Of a DNA stretch of 64,000 nucleotides, positions 27,882 through 36,271 are shown piece by piece. The DNA is from Pseudomonas yamanorum. Its GTDB lineage: Bacteria; Pseudomonadota; Gammaproteobacteria; Pseudomonadales; Pseudomonadaceae. The stretch lies in contig NZ_JACARE010000014.1 of assembly GCF_013386765.1 (NCBI RefSeq), positions 306,480 to 370,479 on the forward strand. Direction: 5' to 3'. The position numbers and the translations under genes are program-made. Each line of letters starts with the position of its first letter. Within the stretch, counting starts at the first letter, position 1. The notes under the pieces were generated by a model, which made no database searches, was not told where the DNA came from, and was given only the letters and a program-made list of their open reading frames with translations.

Positions 27882-30728
27882 ATGAATTCTTTAGTTGCTC
27901 CATCCTTCACCTGTTACTCACGAAACTCCGATATTGAATCGCTGGCCGTCCTTCCTGAAACGCCAGATCATACGGTCTCCGGTGCGGCGGCGAAAAAACC
28001 ATCCTTCACGACGGATCAAGCGGCCGCGCACATCACCCGAGGGGGTTACAAGTTTCACGATCGAAATGACGATAAAAAAACAATCATCTCTTACAACTTT
28101 GCCGGTGGGTTTACCCCGCAACAAAAAGAGCGTGCCCGATTAGCGTTACAGTCATGGGCGGACTTGGCCAATATCACCTTCAAGGAAGGTGCCGCGGATG
28201 CGGATGGCTCAATGACCATTAAAGATATTCCTGGTTTTAGTGGTGGGTGGGCGTCACTTCCGAATAAACATATCTACAACGTTTCGGCCAATATTGGTAC
28301 GGCGGATGCTGGCGGTACTCCACCGCTGGGCAGTTACTTTCCGTTTGTGACTTTGCATGAGCTGGGACATGCCATCGGTCTTGAGCACCCCGGTGGCTAC
28401 AATGGCGGGGGCAGCTATGACAGTAACGCCGATTACGCGGAAGATACCAGGGCCCGCAGTGCCATGAGTTACTGGTCTGAGCGTAATCAGCCGGGGCATG
28501 ATTTCAACTCGCGGATGCCTTCCGCTCCGATGATTGATGATATCGCGGCGATTCAGCGTGTTTATGGCGTGAATACTCAAACCCGGAATACCAACACCAC
28601 CTACGGTTTTAATTCCAACACCGATCGAGACTTTTACAGCCTGAAAGACGGCACCGAGAAACCGATTTTTTCGGTGTGGGATGGCGGTGGCATCGATACG
28701 CTGGACTTTTCGGGGTTTGCACAGAATCAGACGATCAACCTCAATGCTGAGGCGTTCTCCGACATCGGCGGGCTCAAGGGAAACGTTTCGGTTGCGAAGG
28801 GCGTGGTGGTAGAGAACGCCATTGGTGGTTCGGGTAAAGACACCTTGGTGGGCAACCAGGTTGCCAATCGCCTGAAGGGCGGTGGAGGGGCAGATGAGCT
28901 GCTGGGCGGTGGTGGCGGGGACACCTTCATTTACGATCGGGCGAGTGACTCCACCCCCGAGAGCCCTGATCTGATCAAGGACTTTACCAGCGGTTCCGAC
29001 AGGATTGACGTCTCTGGCGCGCTTAAGTCTGCCGGTATCAAGGCGCTTACCTTCGGTGCCTTGACGGGGCGGCCAGGCGATGCGGTCTTGAGCTTCGACC
29101 ACAACACCGGAGAGGGAAGCCTGGCCATCGATTTTTCGGGAAATGGCAAGGCGGATCTCTATGTAAAAAGCAAAGGAGAGATCAAGCGTGGGGATGTCCT
29201 TGAACAAGGGGGCGAGCCGGATGATCCCAATCCCAATCCTGACCCCAAACCGGATCCGAAGCCCGACCCAAAACCTCGCAACACGGACACCACTTACGGT
29301 TTCAACTCCAATAGTGGTGATCCCACCACTAGCCTCACCTCCTCCAGTGATAAACCCCGTTTCACGGTAAAGGACGCCGAGGGTATCGATACGCTCGACT
29401 TCTCGGGGTTCAACCAGAACCAGATCATCGACCTTCATTCCGGATCGGCTTCTGACGTGGGTGGCATGAAAGCTAACGTCTTGATCGACGCTTCCAGCAT
29501 CATTGAAAATGCCATTGGTGGTGCGGGCAATGATCTGTTGATCGGAAATCACGTGAGTAACCGACTCAAAGGCGGGGGGGGTTCGGACAAGTTGTGGGGC
29601 GGCGGTGGCGCTGACACGTTTGTGTATGAACAGATCAGTGATTCAACGCCTGAGGCGCCTGACCTGCTGATGGATTTCATCAGCGGCACCGACAAGATTG
29701 ATGTGTCAAAACTCATGAGTGCTGCCGGCATCCGTAAACTGGATTTCGTCAGTGTGTTGACGGGCAAGGCGGGTCAAGCCGTTTTGAACTACGACTCGCA
29801 GTTCGACACAGCCAGTCTGGCCATTGATCTCAAGGGCGATGGCAAGGTTGATCTGTTGGTGAAAAGTATCGGCGAGATCAAGGCCGGTGATGTCCTGGTT
29901 AGTGACGGGGGGGATCCGAAGCCGGATCCGAAGCCAGACCCGAAGCCGGATCCGAAGCCAGACCCGAAGCCGGATCCGAAGCCAGACCCTAAACCGGATC
30001 CGAATCCGAATCCGAATCCGAATCCGGATCCGAAGCCAGACCCAAAGCCGGATCCAAAGCCAGATCCAAGACGAGAAGAGAAGGACGACACGATCTACGG
30101 CTTCAACTCCAACACGGGCAAGCCTCATATGACCCTGACGTCCGCCGCCGACAAGCCGGACTTCACCGTCCATGACAAGAGCGGTAACGATACCTTTGAT
30201 TTTTCCGGCTTCACCCAGAGTCAGGTCATCAGCTTGAACGGGGGAACCCATTCCAGTGTGGGTGGGTTGAAAGATAATGTGTTTATCACCGAGAAAACCG
30301 TCATCGAGAATGCCATTGGTGGCGGTGGCGACGACAGGATGAGTGGCAATGAGGCAGACAACATCCTGATTGGCGGCGCGGGAGCCGATAACCTGACCGG
30401 TGGCGGCGGCTGGAACATCTTCAAATACAACGCAGCCTCCGACTCGACCCGCGAGCGTGCGGACCTGTTGATGGATTTCACCACCGGCAAGGACAAAATC
30501 GATTTGTCGCAGATGAGCAAGAGCGCGGGTGTCGATTTGAACTTTGTGGACAAGTACACCAGCAAGGCGGGCGATACGATCATCAAGTTCAATACGGTAA
30601 CCGGGCGTTACTTGTTGGCAGTCGATTTGACCGGTGGAGGCAAAACGGAGTTTCTGATTAAAAGTACACGGATAATAAGCCCGGAGGATGTTATAGGCCT
30701 GACACTGAAGCCTGATACGTATCTTTGA
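27882..30728 (+). CDS. Giant serralysin-like metalloprotease with three C-terminal beta-roll modules
   Basis: The product is 948 aa from the ATG at 27882. An upstream GTG at 27846 would add 12 residues. The N-terminal catalytic domain has the zinc motif HELGHAIGLEH (H159, H163, H169; E160) and the Met-turn SAMSYW, as in M10B serralysins. Three homologous modules follow at about 232-443, 467-674 and 733-948. Each carries YGFNSN, DTLDFSGF, an ENAIGG / GNxxxNRLKGG glycine-rich RTX part (partly degenerate in module 3) and a closing hydrophobic segment. PDPK-rich linkers separate them. Classical serralysins have one such module and are about 480 aa. There is no Sec signal, so type I secretion is inferred; no transporter genes are adjacent. 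Confidence 0.9.
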   Translation: MNSLVAPSFTCYSRNSDIESLAVLPETPDHTVSGAAAKKPSFTTDQAAAHITRGGYKFHDRNDDKKTIISYNFAGGFTPQQKERARLALQSWADLANITFKEGAADADGSMTIKDIPGFSGGWASLPNKHIYNVSANIGTADAGGTPPLGSYFPFVTLHELGHAIGLEHPGGYNGGGSYDSNADYAEDTRARSAMSYWSERNQPGHDFNSRMPSAPMIDDIAAIQRVYGVNTQTRNTNTTYGFNSNTDRDFYSLKDGTEKPIFSVWDGGGIDTLDFSGFAQNQTINLNAEAFSDIGGLKGNVSVAKGVVVENAIGGSGKDTLVGNQVANRLKGGGGADELLGGGGGDTFIYDRASDSTPESPDLIKDFTSGSDRIDVSGALKSAGIKALTFGALTGRPGDAVLSFDHNTGEGSLAIDFSGNGKADLYVKSKGEIKRGDVLEQGGEPDDPNPNPDPKPDPKPDPKPRNTDTTYGFNSNSGDPTTSLTSSSDKPRFTVKDAEGIDTLDFSGFNQNQIIDLHSGSASDVGGMKANVLIDASSIIENAIGGAGNDLLIGNHVSNRLKGGGGSDKLWGGGGADTFVYEQISDSTPEAPDLLMDFISGTDKIDVSKLMSAAGIRKLDFVSVLTGKAGQAVLNYDSQFDTASLAIDLKGDGKVDLLVKSIGEIKAGDVLVSDGGDPKPDPKPDPKPDPKPDPKPDPKPDPKPDPNPNPNPNPDPKPDPKPDPKPDPRREEKDDTIYGFNSNTGKPHMTLTSAADKPDFTVHDKSGNDTFDFSGFTQSQVISLNGGTHSSVGGLKDNVFITEKTVIENAIGGGGDDRMSGNEADNILIGGAGADNLTGGGGWNIFKYNAASDSTRERADLLMDFTTGKDKIDLSQMSKSAGVDLNFVDKYTSKAGDTIIKFNTVTGRYLLAVDLTGGGKTEFLIKSTRIISPEDVIGLTLKPDTYL
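29912..30069 (+). repeat. Intragenic minisatellite encoding the PDPK linker
   Basis: A tandem array with a 12-base unit (GATCCGAAGCCG / GACCCGAAGCCA variants) encodes Asp-Pro-Lys-Pro repeats. It has seven DPK units, a PNPNPNP interruption, then three more. A shorter array of the same type lies at 29215-29277. Such arrays can change copy number by slippage in 12-base steps without breaking the frame. Confidence 0.9.
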
Positions 30729-30967
30729 CGGCCTGGAACGTACACGGCGCTTTCTTGGGGTCCGAGAGGGCAGTTAATACAATCAGTGTCGGATACCGTG
30801 TTGATTGTGTGACTGTTATTGTTTAAGTACTTCTTCGGAAATAATATCGGGGTTGGTGAGTTGTACTTTCATATGGCAACTTATTGGTCCCGGTAAATAG
30901 GATTTCCGGGGCTTGTGGGCCGTGTATGGAAAGGCCCGTTATTTGGTCTTGTAAAGGATGTCATCAC

Positions 30968-31741
30968 GTGATAACTGCCTCTCCCGTTTTTAATTTTTAT
31001 GTACAAAACCCGGCAGTGCCGGCAACGCCGGGCAATCGTTATGCCGATAAGAGTGCCAGCACCGTGATTGGCCGGCCGGAACCCGAGCCGGGTGTTTCGG
31101 ATACGGTCTACGGTTTTAACTCCAATACCGGCAACCGATCCATGAGCCTGCACTCTCTTAGTGGTGCGCCAAGGTTCACCGTACAGGACCGACGCGGAAA
31201 CGATACCCTGGACTTTTCCGGGTTCAGCCAAAACCAGACGATTGATCTGCGTGATGGCGCGGCTTCCAGCGTGGGCGGCCTGCGTAATAACGTCTCGATA
31301 GGTAAAGGTGTGACAGTGGAGAATGCCGTAGGCGGCGCAGGCCACGACGTGTTGATTGGCAATAACGTCGACAATGTGTTGACCGGCGGTGCGGGCGGCG
31401 ACGTTCTTTGGGGAGTGGGGGGGACAAATACATTCCGCTATGAAAAAGCCAGTGATTCTCCCTATTACAACGCGGACCTGATCATGGATTTTGTCAGTGG
31501 CAGAGACAAGATTGATCTGACGCAAATGATGAACGAGATCAATACGCCCTTGCGATTGGTTGACCACTACACGGGGCGTATTGGCGATACGGTGGTGAAG
31601 TTTAATCCGCAGAGTGGCCGCTACTTTGTGGGGGTAGACCTCACCGGGCGTTGTGAATCGAACTTCCTTATTAAAAGTGCCCGATTGGTAAGGCCTTCGG
31701 ATTTGGTGGGTCCTGTTGTTGAGCGGCAACGTCCGGTGTAA
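30968..31741 (+). CDS. Module-only serralysin C-terminal-domain protein without protease domain
   Basis: The product is 257 aa from a GTG at 30968, chosen because AAAGGA lies 9 bases upstream; an in-frame ATG at 30926 or TTG at 30884 would extend it. About 40 residues lead into a complete module (DTVYGFNSN, DTLDFSGFSQNQTIDLRDG, ENAVGGAGHDVLIGNNVDNVLTGG) closely resembling module 3 of the giant protease. No HExxH motif exists. It is a separately translated gene. It may be a secreted adhesin or decoy, or a remnant of a third protease. Its start lies in the palindrome ATCACGTGAT. Confidence 0.75.
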   Translation: MITASPVFNFYVQNPAVPATPGNRYADKSASTVIGRPEPEPGVSDTVYGFNSNTGNRSMSLHSLSGAPRFTVQDRRGNDTLDFSGFSQNQTIDLRDGAASSVGGLRNNVSIGKGVTVENAVGGAGHDVLIGNNVDNVLTGGAGGDVLWGVGGTNTFRYEKASDSPYYNADLIMDFVSGRDKIDLTQMMNEINTPLRLVDHYTGRIGDTVVKFNPQSGRYFVGVDLTGRCESNFLIKSARLVRPSDLVGPVVERQRPV

Positions 31742-31918
31742 GACTGTTTGCTGAGGCGCGTACAGTCTAAAGGTTGATTGCACTATGCATCCGCTCTGCA
31801 GATGTCCGCGCCTTGGTGTTTTTTGGATTGCTTAAAGTATGGGCATAAGTTTTCCTGGTTTACGGTATTCAGAGATATTGGGGTGTTTAGCTATTAGTTA
31901 AAAGGAGCGTGCTGTTTT

Positions 31919-33406
31919 ATGAGAAGTTCTTATCCTGGGGCTATTGAATTGTCGCCCTACAACTTGCCGGTGTCTGACCCTGGGCCGTTCGGGGTGGGTG
32001 CCAATAACAAGCCGTCGTATACGACGGACCAGGCAGCCAAACACATCACCCGGGAAAACATGGCGTTCCGGGACCGCAACGGTGACCAGAAAGTTGACCT
32101 GGCCTACACCGTAGACAAGCGTTTCACCCCCCAACAGCAACAGCGCGTGCGCCAGGCCGTGCAGTCCTGGCAGGACGTCGCCAACATCAACTTCAAGGAA
32201 CAGACCGGTGGCGCTGATGGCACCGTCAACATAAGAAGCAATCCAGGAGGCGACGGCGGCGTCGCCACGTTTCCATCGCGCTCCACCACCAGCACCACGG
32301 CCACGGTTGGCACGCGCAGTGCCGGTACTGCGCCGGCCCTGGGCAGTCATTTTTCGGTGACCACCGTGCATGAAATCGGCCATGCCATCGGCTTGCAACA
32401 CCCGGGTAACTACAACGGTGGAGGCTCAACCTATCAAAGCGGCGCGGTGTACGCCGGAGACACAAAGGCCCGCAGTGTGATGAGTTACTGGTCGGAGAAA
32501 AACCAGCCCGGCCATGACTTCCAGTCACAGAACCCGTCGGCGCCGATGATGGATGACATTGCGGCTGCGCAGCGGCTTTACGGCGCGAACCACCAAACCC
32601 GCAATACCGACACCACCTATGGGTTCAACTCCAATACCGAGCGCGAAGCGATGACCCTCAAGAGCGCCAGGGACAAACCCGTTTTTTGCGTATGGGACGG
32701 CGGCGGTGAGGACACGTTGGACTTTTCCGGGTTCTCCCAGGACCAGAAGATCGACCTCAATGCCGAGTCGTTCTCCGATGTGGGCGGCCTGAAGGGTAAC
32801 GTTTCGATTGCCAAGGGCTGTGTGGTGGAAAACGCGATTGGCGGTGCCGGCCGCGACACCCTGATCGGTAATCAGGCCAACAACCGGCTCCAAGGCGGGG
32901 CGGGGGCGGACACGTTGCGCGGTGGTGGCGGGGCGGACACGTTCGTGTACGACAAGGCCAGCGACTCCACACCCCAGAGTCCCGACGTGATCGAGGATTT
33001 TACCAGCGGCACCGACCGGATTGACGTCTCGGGGGCCTTGAAAGAGGCGGGCGTCAGCGCGCTGGTGTTTACCGACCGATTCAGTGGCCGGGCAAGCGAG
33101 GCGATGCTCACCCACGATGCGGCGACGGGTCGCTCCAGCCTGGCGATCGACCTGAAGGGCCGTGGCAGCGCCGACCTGCTGGTCAAGAGCAACGGCGCCA
33201 TCAAGCCCGGGGATGTGATTTGGGACGGTAGAAAACCTGAAGTGCAGCCAATGCCGAGGGTCCAACCTACCCCCTTGGTGCAGCCGACGCCGACCCCATC
33301 GCCGCCCGTTGATTCGACGACAGGCACACTGGCCGCGTTAGGCGAGATGATCACGAAGACACTCTCACTGTTGTTGCAGTTATTGGGCACCGCGGCCAGG
33401 CCTTGA
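31919..33406 (+). CDS. Serralysin-family zinc metalloprotease with proline-rich tail
   Basis: The product is 495 aa, with AAAGGAG 11 bases before the ATG. The zinc motif HEIGHAIGLQH is at 151-161 and the Met-turn is SVMSYW. One RTX beta-roll module follows (ENAIGGAGRDTLIGNQANNRLQGGAGADTLRGGGGADTF). After the module comes a Pro/Gln-rich segment (PMPRVQPTPLVQPTPTPSPP) and a short hydrophobic C-terminus (MITKTLSLLLQLLGTA). That tail is unusual, because serralysins normally end with the module. It is similar to the first domain and module 1 of the giant protease, so the two are probably duplicates. It is convergent with the ArsR gene after 6 bases. Confidence 0.92.
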   Translation: MRSSYPGAIELSPYNLPVSDPGPFGVGANNKPSYTTDQAAKHITRENMAFRDRNGDQKVDLAYTVDKRFTPQQQQRVRQAVQSWQDVANINFKEQTGGADGTVNIRSNPGGDGGVATFPSRSTTSTTATVGTRSAGTAPALGSHFSVTTVHEIGHAIGLQHPGNYNGGGSTYQSGAVYAGDTKARSVMSYWSEKNQPGHDFQSQNPSAPMMDDIAAAQRLYGANHQTRNTDTTYGFNSNTEREAMTLKSARDKPVFCVWDGGGEDTLDFSGFSQDQKIDLNAESFSDVGGLKGNVSIAKGCVVENAIGGAGRDTLIGNQANNRLQGGAGADTLRGGGGADTFVYDKASDSTPQSPDVIEDFTSGTDRIDVSGALKEAGVSALVFTDRFSGRASEAMLTHDAATGRSSLAIDLKGRGSADLLVKSNGAIKPGDVIWDGRKPEVQPMPRVQPTPLVQPTPTPSPPVDSTTGTLAALGEMITKTLSLLLQLLGTAARP

Positions 33407-33412
33407 TGGCGG

Positions 33413-34102
33413 CTACAGGTCATCCATGCCAAATCGCTCAGCCAACGCCTTGCGCCCCTTTGGCGTCAATCCCAGTGCCCGGCTGTCAAGGTCCTGGGTC
33501 ACCCATTGGCGCCGGAGGAGACTCTGCAGCAAAGCAGCTCCCAGTGCGCCGGCCAGGTGAGGACGGCGCATGCTCCAGTCCAGGCACGAGCAGGCGAAAC
33601 GACGCCGTTGGGTTCGCAGGGTGTCGACATCAACCCCTAATTCGGACATGGCTTTTTCGCCACCCGCCGTTAGCTGATAGGCATCAGCGCCTACCAGCCA
33701 GCCGGCCTCGATAAAGTGATCATGCAGGCGCACTGCCAACGTCCCGGCCATATGGTCGTAGCAGGTGCGGGCGAACTGCAATCGGCTGGGTGTGGTTGCA
33801 ATGAACGCTATCGCGGTGTTTTGGCTGATCACCATCAACGCTTCAAGCACCTGGGCGATATGCGGGCCCGCAAGGCTGTAATAGCGATGCCTTCCCTGAG
33901 TATGCAGTTTAACCAGACTGTCTTCCTTGAGCCGTGCCAGGTGGGCGCTGGCGGTGGAGGCGCTGACCTCGGCGATGATTGCCATTTCGGTGCTGGTGCG
34001 CGCATGGCCGTCCATCAGTGCGCAAAGCATTTTGGTCCGTGCAGGTTCCGCAATCGCGCCGGCGACCCGGGAGAGGGCGGAGTCATCGTGGTGGGCATTC
34101 AT
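33413..34102 (-). CDS. ArsR-type winged-helix regulator
   Basis: The product is 229 aa. The N-terminal HTH (EPARTKMLCALMDGHARTSTEMAIIAEVSASTASAHLARLKEDSLVKLHTQGRHRYYSL) is typical of ArsR-family regulators. The C-terminal half, about 130 residues, is a longer extension with several cysteines (CSCLDW). No classical metal-binding CxCxxC of ArsR is seen. It is divergent from the P450 gene, with a 16-bp dyad overlapping its own promoter region, so it likely controls both. Confidence 0.85.
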   Translation of the reverse strand: MNAHHDDSALSRVAGAIAEPARTKMLCALMDGHARTSTEMAIIAEVSASTASAHLARLKEDSLVKLHTQGRHRYYSLAGPHIAQVLEALMVISQNTAIAFIATTPSRLQFARTCYDHMAGTLAVRLHDHFIEAGWLVGADAYQLTAGGEKAMSELGVDVDTLRTQRRRFACSCLDWSMRRPHLAGALGAALLQSLLRRQWVTQDLDSRALGLTPKGRKALAERFGMDDL

Positions 34103-34104
34103 AT

Positions 34105-34120
34105 TTCGTTCCTGAACGAA
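34105..34120. promoter_or_regulatory. Dyad between the ArsR and P450 genes
   Basis: TTCGTTC-CT-GAACGAA is a perfect inverted repeat starting 3 bases upstream of the ArsR start codon and 57 bases before the P450 start. It is a good candidate for the ArsR operator. Confidence 0.6.
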
Positions 34121-34176
34121 TCGTTGCCGTGTGCGGTGGCAGATAGTAGCGGTTCTTTAGGCACAGGATGTACTGA

Positions 34177-35286
34177 ATGACCCCGCTGGAAGCTGCGACA
34201 CACAACAACGCTTATGAGTATTACGCAGGCTTGAGGCTCAACGGCGAACTGCTGTTTGATGAAGGTCTCGGGCTATGGATCGCCAGCACTGCCAGGACGG
34301 TCGAGGCCGTGCTGACGCATCCCGATTGCCGGGTGCGACCACTGCATGAGCCGGTGCCTGCGGCCATTGCGCAAGGTGCGGCGGGGCAGGTGTTTGCGTC
34401 ATTGATGCGCATGAATGAAGGCACACGCCATCGGTGCCCCAGGGCGGTCATCGAGCCGGCGTTGGCCTCATTGGCTACCGAAGATGTCGTGACTCGCATC
34501 GGTCCCCCAGCGGCTGATCTGAACGAATTCATGTTCACGTTTCCCTTGTCGGTGGTCGCGCATTGGTTGGGTTTTCCAGGCGATCAGTTGCGGGAAGTCG
34601 TCCAGCGGACTCGTGATTTTGTCGCCTGCCTTTCACCGTTGAGCAGCGAGGCTCAGCTGCGCGATGCGCACGCCGGGGCGAGCCGGCTAAGGGAAATGTT
34701 CAGCGGGTTGCTGGCGCAATCAGGGTTGCGGGAGCACATCCTTCGCAACTACGAAGCCAGTACCTGGGAAGACCCCGACGCATTGATCGCCAATCTGATC
34801 GGGCTGCTGTCACAGACCTGCGAAGCCAGTGCAGGTCTTATCGGCAACACCTTGGTCACACTGCATCGGCGCCCCGATCTGCTGGAACTCGTCCAGCGTA
34901 CGCCGACCCTCACCATTGCGTTGGTCGAGGAGGTCGCCCGCTACGATTCTCCGGTGCAGAACACCCGACGATTCGTGGCCAGCCGCTGCACCATTGGCGA
35001 CCGGACTCTGGAGGCTGGAGATACCGTGCTGGTGTTGCTGGCGTCGGCCAATCGGGATCCTGCGGCGAACCCGGAACCCGACCGATTTTTACTCGAGCGC
35101 CAGCAAGGACGAACCTTCAGTTTCGGCTTGGGAAGGCATCAGTGTCCGGGTCAAAAAATCGCGGTCAGCATTGCCGCGCAGGCGATCCAGGATTTACAGC
35201 GTCGTCAGCAACGTGTGCTGAGCAGCCCGTGTGCGTTCAGTTACTGGCCGTCGCTGAATGGGCGTATCCCGCGCTTTCACGGGTAA
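34177..35286 (+). CDS. Cytochrome P450 with altered I-helix motif
   Basis: The product is 369 aa, short for a bacterial P450 (usually about 400). The heme loop is FSFGLGRHQCPG with the ligand C323, and the ExxR helix (EVAR) is near 252. In the I helix, where AGxET/DT is expected, the sequence is QTCEASAGLIGN. The acidic residue (E216) is kept, but the conserved threonine is alanine followed by serine. Substrate and redox partners are unknown, and no ferredoxin is adjacent. Neighbouring ArsR is probably its regulator. Confidence 0.9.
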   Translation: MTPLEAATHNNAYEYYAGLRLNGELLFDEGLGLWIASTARTVEAVLTHPDCRVRPLHEPVPAAIAQGAAGQVFASLMRMNEGTRHRCPRAVIEPALASLATEDVVTRIGPPAADLNEFMFTFPLSVVAHWLGFPGDQLREVVQRTRDFVACLSPLSSEAQLRDAHAGASRLREMFSGLLAQSGLREHILRNYEASTWEDPDALIANLIGLLSQTCEASAGLIGNTLVTLHRRPDLLELVQRTPTLTIALVEEVARYDSPVQNTRRFVASRCTIGDRTLEAGDTVLVLLASANRDPAANPEPDRFLLERQQGRTFSFGLGRHQCPGQKIAVSIAAQAIQDLQRRQQRVLSSPCAFSYWPSLNGRIPRFHG

Positions 35287-35289
35287 GGA

Positions 35290-36168
35290 TCAGCGCAACA
35301 CGCCCTCCACGAACTCGATAAACGCCCGGGCCTTGGCACTGATCATCCGGCCTGTGGGCAACACGGCCCACAAGTCCCGGGGCGGCAGTTCCCAGTCGGT
35401 GAGGACTGCCTTGACCTCGCCACTGGCGATCTCCGGCAGGAACATCCATTCGGCGGTCATCGCCACACCCTGGTGAGACAGCACCCCTGCGCGGATGCCT
35501 TCGGAGGACGTGACGCGCAGGCGCCCGTGAGCGACCACCGGGTATTGATGGGCACCTTGAGTGAAGGTCCAGCAGGTGCTTTCGCTCAAGCTATAGATCA
35601 CCGCCTGGTGGTGCAGGAGGTCTGCCGGGGAGCGGGGTTCGCCATGGCGTTCAAAGTAGGCGGGCGTGCCAAAAATCCGGCAGGGGCTTTGGCCAATCTT
35701 GCGGGCCGTCAGGCCGGAGTCACTCAGGTTGCCGATGCGCAGTGCGACGTCGATACCTTCTTCCACCAGATTGAGCAGGCGGTCGTCGAGTACGACGTCG
35801 ACGTTCAGGCCGGGGTGTTGCTCAAGGAAAGGGCCCAGGTTGGGGATGATCTGCAAGCGGGAAAAAGTTACGCCCGCGCTGACGCGCAGGGTACCCGACA
35901 GTCCGTGGCTGGCGCCTCGGGCGGCGTCGTCGGCATCGTTGGCCTCGTCGATCGCGCGCTTGGCCTTCTCAAAAAACGCCAGGCCCGCCTCGGTGGGCGT
36001 CAGTCCCCGGGTGGAACGCATCAGCAACCTGACCGCCAGCCGGGCTTCCAGTTGGGCAATGCCTTTGGACACGGCGGGCTGGCCAATGCCCATGCGTTTG
36101 GCAGCAGAGGAAAACGAGCCTGTCTCCACGACGTGAACGAAGGTTTCCATGGCGGTGAGGCGGTCCAT
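35290..36168 (-). CDS. LysR-family transcriptional regulator
   Basis: The product is 292 aa. The HTH (MDRLTAMETFVHVVETGSFSSAAKRMGIGQPAVSKGIAQLEARL) and substrate-binding domain (SGTLRVSAGVTFSRLQIIPNLGPFL) are clear. It is convergent with the P450 gene, with only 3 bases between stop codons. A palindrome 84 bases upstream (36252-36268) may be its binding site. The target is probably the MFS gene 260 bases further on, but that gene points the same way, so this is only inferred. Confidence 0.9.
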   Translation of the reverse strand: MDRLTAMETFVHVVETGSFSSAAKRMGIGQPAVSKGIAQLEARLAVRLLMRSTRGLTPTEAGLAFFEKAKRAIDEANDADDAARGASHGLSGTLRVSAGVTFSRLQIIPNLGPFLEQHPGLNVDVVLDDRLLNLVEEGIDVALRIGNLSDSGLTARKIGQSPCRIFGTPAYFERHGEPRSPADLLHHQAVIYSLSESTCWTFTQGAHQYPVVAHGRLRVTSSEGIRAGVLSHQGVAMTAEWMFLPEIASGEVKAVLTDWELPPRDLWAVLPTGRMISAKARAFIEFVEGVLR

Positions 36169-36251
36169 CGGAATGTCCTTTTGGCGGTGGCGTTTCGGGA
36201 ATCATGGGGTCTTTGGGAAAAGGGGGGAAGCCAATCGTGTGGCATAGAATT

Positions 36252-36268
36252 TATTCCCTGAGGGAATA
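36252..36268. promoter_or_regulatory. 17-bp palindrome upstream of the LysR gene
   Basis: TATTCCCT-G-AGGGAATA is a perfect inverted repeat around a central G. It lies upstream of the LysR start and at the edge of the HicB remnant. It could be a regulator binding site. Confidence 0.5.
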
Positions 36269-36271
36269 GGG

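Noticed and set aside
28254..29552. A 432-codon reverse frame inside the giant protease gene
   Set aside because: It mirrors the repeated modules on the opposite strand, has no family motif, and the forward frame has the zinc site and RTX repeats.
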